A stretch of DNA of 64,000 nucleotides from Calamus simplicifolius (taxonomy: Eukaryota > Streptophyta > Magnoliopsida > Arecales > Arecaceae): NCBI GenBank assembly GCA_900491605.1, contig UESW01001667.1:318162-382161 (forward strand), written 5' to 3'. A program made the translations under genes and the position numbers. The first letter of the stretch is position 1. The number at the start of each line of letters is the position of its first letter. Below, in pieces: positions 55,637 to 64,000 of this stretch. The notes under the pieces are model-generated. The model saw only the letters and a list, made by a program, of their open reading frames with translations. It had not been told where the DNA came from and made no database searches.

Positions 55637-55929
55637 TCAGCGTTTTGTAAGCACTTTTGAGTTAATGAAATATACTCTTTTCTTCAACAAAATTTGTCTT
55701 CATCCAATTGTGACCTTTCCCCAAGTACTTTGGTTACCGACGTGGGACCCCTAGGGACTTCGTCGGTGATGAGGAGTAACTTTTAATTCATTCTCGAACA
55801 ACCTCGACTTAGTCTCATAGGACCGAATCCTAGAGTCGAAGAATATGGACTCCCGGCGATCGATGGAGCACCGGACTCGGAAGGCTAGGATAGACTCAAA
55901 CTTCCAGGGGCTGCGCGCAGCTTTGCTAA
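55637..55929. other. spacer between antisense ORF and tandem array
   Basis: Begins with a sequence like an end of transcript (ttaatgaaatatactctttt on the + strand), as might close the antisense gene. Nothing else recognised. Confidence 0.4.
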
Positions 55930-57237
55930 TGATGCGCTGGGCTTCATGCCTGGTTGGCCTAGGGCTTTTTGTGCCGATCGGGGTTGGGCTTTAGTTGTTG
56001 AGAGCTGATGGTACATCGCTCTGTCAGTGGTACACTGGGCTTTGTGCCTGGTTGGCCCAGGGCTTTTTGTGCCGACCGGGGTTGGGCTTTAGTTGTTGAG
56101 AGCCAATGGTACATCGCACTGCCAGTGGTATACTGGGCTTCGTGCCTGGCTGGCCCAGGAATTTTTGTGCCGACCGGGATCGGGCTTTAGTTGTTGAGAG
56201 CCGATGGTACGTCGCTCTGCCAGTGGTACACTGAGCTTCGTGCCTAGCTGGCCTAGGGCTTTTTGTGCGACCGGGGTTGGGCTTTAGTTGTTGAGAGCCG
56301 ATGGTACATGCTCTGCCAGTGTACACTGGGCTTCGTGCCTGCTGGCCTAGGGCTTTTTGTGCCGACCGGGGTCGGGCTTTAGTTGTTGAGAGCCGATGGT
56401 ACATCCCTCTGCCAGTAGTACACTGGGCTTCATTCCTAGCTGGCCTAGGGCTTTTTGTGCGACCGGGGTTGGGCTTTAGTTGTTGAGAGCCAATAGTACA
56501 TCGCTCTGCCAGTGGTACACTGGGCTTCGTGCCTGGCTGGCCCAGGGCTTTTTGTGCCGACCGGGTCGGGCTTTAGTTATTGAGAGCCGATGGTACGTCA
56601 CTCTGCCAGTGGTACACTAGGCTTCGTGCCTGGCTATCCCAGGGCTTTTTGTGCTGACTAGGGTCGGGCTTTAGTTGTTGAGAGCCGATGATACATCGCT
56701 CTGCCAGTGGTACACTGGGCATCGTTCCTGGCTGGCCCAGGGCTTTTTGTGCCGACCGGGGTCAGGCTTTAGTTGTTGAGAGCTGATGGTACATCGCTTT
56801 TCCAGTGATACACTGGGCTTCATGCCTGGCTGGCCCAGGGCTTTTGTGCTGACCGGGGTCAGGCTTTAGTTGTTGAGAGCCGATGGTACATCGCTCTGCT
56901 AGTGGTACACTGGGCTTCGTGCCTGGCTGACCCAGGGCTTTTTGTGTCGACCGGGGTCGGGCTTTAGTTGTTGAGAGCCGATGGTACATCGCTCTGCCAG
57001 TGGTACACTGGGCTTCGTGCCTGGCTAGCCCATGGCTTTTTGTGCTGACCGGGGTCGGGCTTTAGTTATTGAGAGCCGATGGTACATCGCTCTACCAGTG
57101 GTACACTGGGCTTCGTGCCTGGCTAGCCCAGGGCTTTTTGTGCCGACCGGGGTCGGGCTTTAGTTGTTGAGAGCCGATGGTACATCGCTCTGCCAGTGGT
57201 ACACTGGGCTTCGTGCCTGGCTAGCCCAGGCTTTTTG
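55930..57237. repeat. 98-bp tandem array inside the Tat element
   Basis: About 13 copies of a 98-bp unit with the blocks cgctctgccagtggtacact, gggcttcgtgcctggctggc, ccagggctttttgtgccgac and ttgttgagagccgatggtac. The words gtacatcgctctg lie at 56011, 56109, 56207 and so on at 98 bp. Identity between units is high apart from single-base changes and gaps. The array ends next to the integrase stop. Confidence 0.93.
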
Positions 57238-57249
57238 TGGAAAAACTGA

Positions 57250-58290
57250 GATGCTAGAACTCAAATTCATTGATGTGAAATGAGAGGTGAAAACTCGATA
57301 GGATACAAGTACGATATTTAATGTAAGAAGGAAATGTACTATTGATAGTATCAACGAGATTGTCAGCATTCCATGTCCAGGGGAGCGGCCTTCCATCCAG
57401 TTCTTCAACCTTATATGCTCCATGATGAAGTGCTTCGGTGATCCGGTAGGGCCCCTCCCAGTTCGGAGCTTGCTTGCCTCCTTCCGTCGGCTTTGAGACT
57501 TTAGCTTGGCAAAAAGGTCTTGGGGCGCACGCAGGCATTGTAATATTTGGCGGCTCGTTGCCAGTAGACTGCCATCCAAAGTCACGCTCAGTCTCGCACC
57601 TTCACCAGGTCGAGGTTGGCTCGTAGCTGGTCCGGGTTGTCTTCCACACTGTATGATTCCACCCGAGGGCTCGGGAACCTATCTCCACCGGGATGACAGC
57701 TTCGGACCCGAAGACCAGGCTGAATGGGGTCTCTCCGGTGGAGGCTCGTGGTGTTGTGTGGTAGGCCCATAGCACATTGTGGAGTTCCTCCACCCACCAT
57801 CCCTTGCAATCATCCAATCGGGTTCTAGTCCTTGGAGAATGATGCAATTAGTTACCTCGGCTGCTCTGTTGGTTTGAGGATGCCCGACGGAAGTGAATCT
57901 CTGATGTATGCCTAGTTCAGAGTAGAATTCCGGAAGGGCGCATTGTCAAACTGCCGGCCATTGTCGGTGACCAGAGTGTGTGGTAGTCCGAACCGGCATA
58001 TGATAGACTTCCAAAAGAAGGATCTTACCTTACTCTCAGTGATCTTAGCAAGGGCTTCGGCCTCAATCCACTTGGTGAAGTGATCGATGGCCACTAGGAG
58101 GAACTTGCACTGTCCGAGGCTGGGGGGAATGGTCCCAAGATGTCCATACCCCACTGGGCGAAGGGCCAAGGTGCCACCAGGGGGGTCAGCTGAGATGTCG
58201 GCTGTCGCTGAACATTGGCATGGCGCTGGTAGCTATCACACTTCTTAAAAAGCTCGGCCACGTCTTCCCTCATGGTCAACCAGTAGTACC
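57250..58290 (-). pseudogene. Tat element: integrase
   Basis: Read on the - strand: zinc-binding end (MREDVAELFKKCDSYQRHAN), core with WGMDILGPFP (first Asp), FLLVAIDHFTKWIEAEALAK, FGLPHTLVTDNGRQFDN (second Asp), RFTSVGHPQTNRAAEVTN (Glu), then VLWAYHTTPRASTGETPFSL, VFGSEAVIPVEIG and the C-terminal end APNWEGPYRITEALHHGAYK. The DDE residues are all present but spread over several frames. Confidence 0.88.
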
Positions 58291-58639
58291 CCTACCGTAA
58301 GGCCTTGTAAGCTAGGGCCCTACCCCCCAGGTGACTCCGGCAGATGCCCTCATGGATTTCCGCAAGATGTAGTCTACTTCGACTGTTCCGATGCATTTAA
58401 GGACTGGGTAAGAAAATGATCTTCGATAAATCTTCCCATCCATCATCAGGAATTTTGAAGCCCACCATCTGAGTAGCCTGGCCTCGGTGGGGTCTTCTGG
58501 GAGAGTGCGTCGGCCAAATACCGGACATAGGCATCCATCCAGGAGGGCCCTTGTTCAACCGGCAGTGCTTCATCCACGGCTTCGATGCTTGGGGTCTACA
58601 AGTGCTCCACATATGTTCTTCCTAGGTCCCGTCGGCCGA

Positions 58640-59030
58640 GGTGGCTAATCAGGACAGTGCGTCGGCCCTAGTGTTCTCTACTCGGGGAATGTAGCTAACG
58701 TGGAAGTAAGAGAATCGAGAGGCTTGGGACTGCACTCTGCTCAGGTAGCGGGACATGGTCGAGTCTCTGTCTTCGTATTCCCTAGTCACCTGCCCAGAAA
58801 TAAGCTAGGAGTCGGTGAAGGCCCTCATGCCCCGCACCGAGCTCCTCAGTTAGCCTCATTCCCGCCAATAGGGCTTCATACTCCGCTTGGTTACTAGTGG
58901 CCGGGAACTGAAACCGAAGGGCGTACTCCACCACCTCTCCCTCGGGGCTCGTAAGGATGAGCTCGGCCCCACTTCCTTAAGAATTTGCTGCTCCATCCAT
59001 ATGCAAGATCCAGTCTTCCTTCCTAGTTCC
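58640..59030 (-). pseudogene. Tat element: second (archaeal-type) RNase H
   Basis: Read on the - strand: WILHMDGAANS, a stop, GSGAELILTSPEGEVVEYAL, RFQFPATSNQAEYEALLAGM. This is the aRNH fold found only in the Tat group of plant gypsy elements, in addition to the usual RNase H. There is an in-frame stop and a later frame change. Confidence 0.72.
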
Positions 59031-59630
59031 TCGATCGAGGAGGACTCCACGTGCACCTCTGGACGCGATTCCTTCGAACATCTCTCGGTCCAAGAACACT
59101 CGACCAAGAAATCAGGTAACACTTGAGATTTCATGGCAGACCTTGGTCGAATAGATAGGTTGAACTTGCTCAGCTTGATGGCCCACTTGGCTAACCGACC
59201 AGAGGTGTCCGGATGGGATAAGATGGTCCAAAGAGGTTGGTCCGTGCACCACGATGGGATGAGCTTGGAAGTAGGGTCGAAAGTGCTAGGCAGAGACCAC
59301 CAGGGCAAAAATGATATTCTCGGTCCTGGAATATCTGGTCTCAGCATCATGAAGTACCTTGCTGGTGTAGTAGACCGGTCTCTGTACTCCATCGGCATCC
59401 ATACGCACGAGCATAGAACTGACGGCCTCTGGGGAGGTAGCAAGGTATAGAAAGAGCTCTTCTCCGCCCCTTGGCTTGGATAACAGCGGGGGAGTGGCTA
59501 GAAAATGCTTCAACTCTTCGAAGGCGTCCTGACACTCCTTTGACCACTCGAAGCTGTTGACCTTGCGCAATGCCTTAAAGAAGGGCAGGCACCTTTCTGC
59601 CGATCTTGACATGAAGCAACTCAAGGCCGC
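59031..59630 (-). pseudogene. Tat element: first RNase H and end of RT
   Basis: Read on the - strand: MSRSAERCLPFFKALRKVNS, FEWSKECQDAFEELKHFLAT, ELFLYLATSPEAVSSMLVRM, VYYTSKVLHDAETRYSRTEN, then RPYFQAHPIVV and similar to 59100. Typical gypsy RNase H, with stops near 59290 and below. Confidence 0.85.
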
Positions 59631-59649
59631 GACCCTCGGTTAGGCGTTG

Positions 59650-60430
59650 CACCTCCTTCTTATTAGCTGGGGGCCTCATGTCCAAGATAGCCCAAATCTT
59701 GTTAGGATTAGCTTCGATCCCATGCTGGGTTACCATAAAGCCCAAAACTTGCCTGCCGCCACCCCAAAGGCACACTTGTGGGGGTTTAGCCTCATCCGGT
59801 ACCGGCGCAGGTTGTTGAAGGTCTCTGCGAGGTCGGCGATGTGGTCAGCAGCACTGGTGCTCTTGGTCAGCATATCATCCACGTACACCTCCATGTTACG
59901 CCCGATCTGGTCCTCAAAGACCTTATTCATCAACCTCTGATAGGTGGCTCCGGCATTCTTCAACCCAAACGCATCACCTTGTAGTAGTAAATCCCTTTTT
60001 CAGTAACAAAGGAGGTGGCTTCTTCATCAGCTAGGTTCATCCTGATTTGGTTGTACCCAAAAATGCATCCATGAAGCTAAGAGTTTCGTGCCCGGACGTG
60101 GCATCCACTAGCTGGTCGATCCGGGGCAGTAGGAAGCTGTCCTTGGGGCACTCCTTATTGAGATCGGTGAAGTCCAGGCACATCCTCCAGCTCCCACTAG
60201 CCTTGCGAACCATCACGACATTCGCCAGCCAGTCAGGGTAGTGCACCTCACGGATATGACCGGCTGCCAATAGCTTTCGTACCTCCTCATCCACGGCCTT
60301 CTTCTTGTCAGAGTGAAGCTCCTCTTCTTTTGCCGAATGGGTCGACACTCTGGCTTGATGTTGAGCCGGTGGATAATCACTTCTTTCAGAATGCCGGGCA
60401 TATCGAACGTCGACCAGGCAAAGACATCAG
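59650..60430 (-). pseudogene. Tat element: reverse transcriptase
   Basis: Read on the - strand: HRLNIKPECRPIRQKKR, KAVDEEVRKLLAAGHIREVH, YPDWLANVVMVRKASGSWRM, CLDFTDLNKECPKDSFLLPR, then MKNAGATYQRLMNKVFEDQI, MEVYVDDMLTKS (catalytic YVDD), MRLNPHKCAFGVAAGKF. Frame breaks at about 60040 and 59730. Confidence 0.88.
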
Positions 60431-60729
60431 CATTAGCCTAAAGAAAGCGAGGAGCTGGTCACGGGCCTCCTCCGGGAGTAGGGCTCGATCTGGATCGTCT
60501 TTGCTTGGTCCTCCCCAAGAGGGAAAGCAAGCAGGTGCTCGGTCGGCTCTCCTCTCCTCTCCAGGTCCGGGGGTCTAGCGCTTCGGTGCAGGTGCAGGCA
60601 CCACCCCCTGCGGACTGGGGGCCATGTGGTGCAAGGCGGGGGTGGGTTCTGCTCCCCCGCATCTCCCCTACTCCCTCCATTGTGGGAAACCTTACGAGGA
60701 GTCGCTTAGTGGATATGACAGCATCCAAA

Positions 60730-61150
60730 AGGTAGAGCCCAGGCCTCCGAGGATTGCATTATAGGTGAGGGGCACTTGGACCACCAAGAAGTTCATGAAG
60801 ACTGTGCTTTGGCGCAGGGCCGTGCCAGCCGTGACAAAGAGTGACCTCCCCCTTAACTTTCACGGAGTCTCCAATGAAACCCATCAGGGGCATGGCGATG
60901 GGCCGGAGCAGGTTGGGCGATAGGTTCATGCGAACAAAAGCATCATAACTCAAAACATCCACCGAGCTCACTATCAACCAGAATTCTTTTTACAGGGTGC
61001 TTAGCAATCGTCATGGACATGACGACGCTATCATCATTTTTTATTCACCACCCCCTCTAAGTCCTTTTTAGAAAAAGGAATTATAGGATCTAACTCCCCC
61101 TCCCCTCTCAAACTTTTGGGTGGGCCACCTGCCCCCCAGGAAATCATCGC
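60730..61150 (-). pseudogene. Tat element: protease region
   Basis: Read on the - strand: VKRILVDS, then in another frame SSVDVLSYDAFVRMNLSPN, LLRPIAMPLMGFIGDSVKVK and further down FLVVQVP and AYNAILG. A gap at about 60970 breaks the frame right at the DSGSS active-site motif. Confidence 0.78.
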
Positions 61151-61559
61151 CACCGTCTTCTCGTTGGAGCATTGTCGATCATCGACGGCGGAAGCGCTGA
61201 CGAACCAGGAGTATCGAGTTGTTCCTTCGAATGAACTTTCCCAGATGGCCATGCTAGATAAGATCCTCTATCACCTTTTTTAGCTGGCGGCAATCGTCGG
61301 TGTCGTGTCCATGGTCTCGGTGATAGCGGTAGTAAAGGTTCTTGTTGCAGGGGATTTTTGGGTTTATCGGAGGTGGGCACTGAAAATAAGACTCACCCTT
61401 GATTTCGAGCAAGATGTGCGATATAGGAGCGAGCAGAGGAGTGTAGGGCCCGTCTCTCTGTGCTGGGACTCAAGGACGGTTGTCTGGTCGGTGGAGAGGT
61501 TCGGGCTTCCTGGGTCGAACTTCGATAGGCTCAGGGCAGGTCGACTTCTTGAGGACACT

Positions 61560-62760
61560 CCCGCTCGCCTCGCACCGAGAGAAATCAGCTCGTCGGCGCG
61601 GCTATACTTCTGGGCCCGAGTCAAAAGTTTGGCGTAAGATCCGAGCGCTTCTTGTCAAGGAAGTATATGAAGTGAGACAGATGGAGCCCTTGCTTCAAGG
61701 CTAAGGTGGCCACTGAGTCTTCAAGATTGTAGACCTCCAGGGCTACCTCCTTGAACCGAGCGACGTAATCCTGCAAGGACTCGCCGCTCTTCTACTGGAC
61801 AGCGAAGAGGCTATCAGCCACCCTTGGAATCTTTTGGCAGGCGTCAAAATGGGCTAAGAAGGCTCTTTCTAGCTGACGGAAAGAATCAATACTCCACGAC
61901 GGCAGGTGAGAGTACCAAGCTCGGGCAGCCTTCTTTAGGGTGGCAGGAAAGGCGATGCACATGAGAATCGGTGGCCCCCTGGACCTGCATGAGAACCTTG
62001 TAACTTTCCAGTGGTCCAGGGATCCATGGTTCCGTCATATGGGTCCAACTGGGGGAGGTGGAATCGGGTGGAGATGGGCTCTTCCATGATGCGGCAGGAC
62101 AGCGAAGGCCGGCTGTCATAGTTTGCCTCTGGCAGGTGAGTGATTCGGCGGCTAAGTTCCTCCAACCACTAGTTATACTCGTTGAGTCGATGCTCGGCTC
62201 GGTGGGCTATCCTTCCATCGAAGGACCCCTCCCCCGAGGATTCTGAGGATGGGAAAGGGTGACGGCGATGTCGGTGGGGGCGCTCCACCTCCTTCCCATG
62301 CTGCCGCTTGGGAGAAATACTGGCATGGCGAGAAGGTGATTGGGTCTCTTAGAGGCTCCTCGGTGGGGAGGTTTGGGCGAAGCATGACGGTGGCGAGCCT
62401 CCAGGACCGGTGATCTCCTTCGGGAGGAATGCTGGCTGGGTTGCACCACCCCTGGAACCGATGGATATGGCTCCAGCTGCCGTGGGGCCACCTGCTGGTA
62501 CTGCAGACCTTGAATTGCCACCGATAAGGATTGGACTTGCGTGGCTAGAGCGGCAAACCAGTCTTCCTGGAGCTACTGGGGAGGAGGTGCAGGGACACCG
62601 ATCGGGGGAGCGGAAGGTCCAGCCTCCTGGAGACGCGACGGTGCCGGGGCACCGGTTGGGGGAGCTGAGGGGGCAACCATCAGCAGATCGGCTCTTTGGC
62701 GCTGCCCCCCAGCGCAACTGATAGAGACCCCTTTCGCATGGGTTGTCACCATAGCTCAAG
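61560..62760 (-). pseudogene. Tat element: gag
   Basis: Read on the - strand: PISTRFHLPQLDPYDGTMDP, LESYKVLMQVQGATDSHVHR, FPATLKKAARAWYSHLPSWS, FFQLERAFLAHFDACQK and a late QKYSRADELISLG block (about 61624-61364). The long Pro/Gly-rich N-terminal part lies at 62207-62760. Split over three frames. Confidence 0.75.
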
Positions 62761-62799
62761 AGCTTGGAGAGAGAGAGGTTGCAAATTGCCGGTTCGATT

Positions 62800-62834
62800 T
62801 CTTTCTCTTCACCCCCCTTCTTGGCGCGTCAATC
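62800..62834 (-). other. Tat element primer-site region
   Basis: On the - strand the LTR ends ...ggcgtcaaca, followed by gattgacgcgccaagaaggg. This position and the gcgcc core resemble the tRNA-Arg-type primer sites common in Tat elements. The exact tRNA was not identified. Confidence 0.5.
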
Positions 62835-64000
62835 TGTTGACGCCAAGTCACTTTCCTCGAGCGCAGGGGAAACAGACGTCCTCCTCGCCGGACTCCTGCA
62901 AGAAAAGTCTCCGGAAACCGGATGCTCCAGTGGGACCCTCCGATGCTTAAGTTAGTCACTCGGGAACAGACGAGAACTGTCTAACCCCTAGGAAGCTAGA
63001 TAGTTGGGGCTTAACTAGTAGGAAAGAGCTAGGAAAACCATAAGTTCATGGATCCTTACTTACAGCGTGAGTATATGCTTTTATATCTGTTCGAAGACAC
63101 ACCCTTTCATTTCTGAAGATTGCTGATTTCAAGGTGCCCCGTTCAATAACGGACAAAAGATGAGGCTGACAGTGACAGATCGTACTGTCGCCGTGTATGC
63201 CAGAGGTGTCCTGCGTCACTTGCCAGTGCGGCCTCATAGGTGTCTCGCACCGGTGGTTGTACGTGGTGTGCCACTGCCGGATGTGACCACGCACAGTTAC
63301 GGGTAGGTGGTGAACCATACGCTGTAACGGGGTATGGCTGTGCATAGTGACAGACATATGATAGACCATACACCGTTATGAGGTATGGCCGCACCCTGCT
63401 ATGGATGTGCGGCAGATTACATGAGTGTGCCAGGTGGCCCAGAGCGGGCCGGATCATGCATCGGGCACTGTTTACGTAGCCCGAGACCGAGAGAGTCTCG
63501 AGGATCGAGATTATGTTCATGAGGCCTGGGAGCTATGGCTTGAGGCCGAGGTGGAACTTGAGGCCAAGCACTGTTCATGCAGCCCGAGACGAGGAGGTCT
63601 CGGGGGTTGAGATACTATTCATGAGGCCCGGGAGCAGTGGCTTGAGGCCGAGGGCAGAACTCGAGGCCAAGCACTGCTCATGCTGCCCGAGACCGAGGGG
63701 GTCTCGGGGGTTGAGATACTGTTCATGAAGCCCGGGAGCTGTGGCTTGAGGCCGAGGGCGGAACTCGAGGCCAAGCACCGTTCATGCAGCCCGAGACCCC
63801 TTGGTCTCGGGGGTTGAGATACTGTTCATGAAGCCCGGGAGCTGTGGCTTGAGGCCGATGGCGAAACTCGAGGCCAAGCATTATTCATGCAGCCCGAGAC
63901 TGAGGGGGTCTCGGGGGTTGAGATACTATTCATGAAGCCCGGAGCTGTGGCTTGAGGCCGAGGGTGGAACTCGAGGCCAAGCACTGTTCATGCAGCCCGA
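62835..64000 (-). mobile_element. 5' LTR of the Tat element, partial
   Basis: Matches the 3' LTR from 51181 onward (TGTTGACGCC, then gtcactttcctcgagcg, gttagtcactcgggaacaga, and the 104-bp tandem array from about 63475). It differs by scattered substitutions and small indels. It runs off the window end. Confidence 0.88.

Larger units (their letters stand above)
51181..64000 (-). mobile_element. Tat-lineage Ty3/gypsy element, extends past the window
   Basis: Coding on the - strand. Order along the - strand: 5' LTR (62835 to beyond 64000), primer site, gag (about 62760-61560), protease (about 61150-60730), RT (60400-59560), RNase H (59620-59290), a second archaeal-type RNase H (about 59020-58640), integrase (58290-57250), a 98-bp tandem array (57237-55930), an antisense ORF on the + strand (53276-55636) and the 3' LTR (51181 to about 53145). 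Dual RNase H, an antisense ORF and internal tandem repeats together mark the Tat lineage. It is inserted in the LTR of element E (left flank caaat). All frames are broken. Confidence 0.87.

Noticed and set aside
56008..56989. Repeated frames with STTKARPRSAQK-like or FCADRG words
   Set aside because: They are translations of the 98-bp tandem repeat.
55930..57237. CRISPR-like array
   Set aside because: The repeats are contiguous with no unique spacers, and the host is a plant.

Overview
The window is nuclear DNA of a flowering plant. It carries one spliced host gene, a maspardin (SPG21-type) alpha/beta-hydrolase-fold protein on the + strand, with GT-AG introns. Almost everything else is transposon-derived: RTE-clade LINEs, Ty3/gypsy and Ty1/copia LTR retrotransposons, an hAT-like DNA element and several tandem repeats. 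A monocot such as a palm would fit, but the sequence alone does not prove this.

Host gene (0.66-27.9 kb). Six exons of maspardin lie in the window; the first exons lie upstream. The exons join without a frame error and encode 314 residues including the true C-terminus. One intron (3387-22274) is about 18.9 kb long because it hosts a nest of transposons. A further intron lies in the 3' UTR.

Intron nest (4.5-21.8 kb). A + strand RTE LINE is split by an hAT-like element (4705-7440) with a perfect 8-bp target duplication (CTTTCATG). That element has GC-rich subterminal repeats and carries an internal satellite of about 83 bp. The LINE is then cut by Ty3/gypsy sequences, all on the - strand. These are an LTR plus integrase tail of one family (7.78-8.93 kb) and a compound array of at least three partial copies of a second family (8.94-19.25 kb). 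Inside the array sits a solo LTR (11218-12044, target duplication ACACT). Beyond the array is a - strand RTE LINE (about 19.29-21.75 kb) interrupted by another, 5'-truncated + strand RTE copy.

Downstream of the gene (28-31.7 kb): a 1-kb tandem duplication, AT and ATGT microsatellites, a LINE tail, and a minisatellite of about 42 bp.

Copia and Tat nest (31.7 kb to the end). A SIRE/Maximus-like copia LTR (+) is cut by a related - strand copia element E (32455-51180). E is interrupted in gag by a complete + strand copia element G (39298-50534). G has 2.1-kb LTRs, tRNA-iMet primer site, polypurine tract and target duplication AGTGT. E is also cut in its 5' LTR by a Tat-lineage Ty3/gypsy element on the - strand (51181 to beyond 64000). 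The Tat element has gag, protease, RT, two RNase H domains, integrase, a 98-bp tandem array and an antisense ORF on the + strand with apparent introns. All retroelement reading frames seen are broken by stops and indels, so no intact autonomous element is present.
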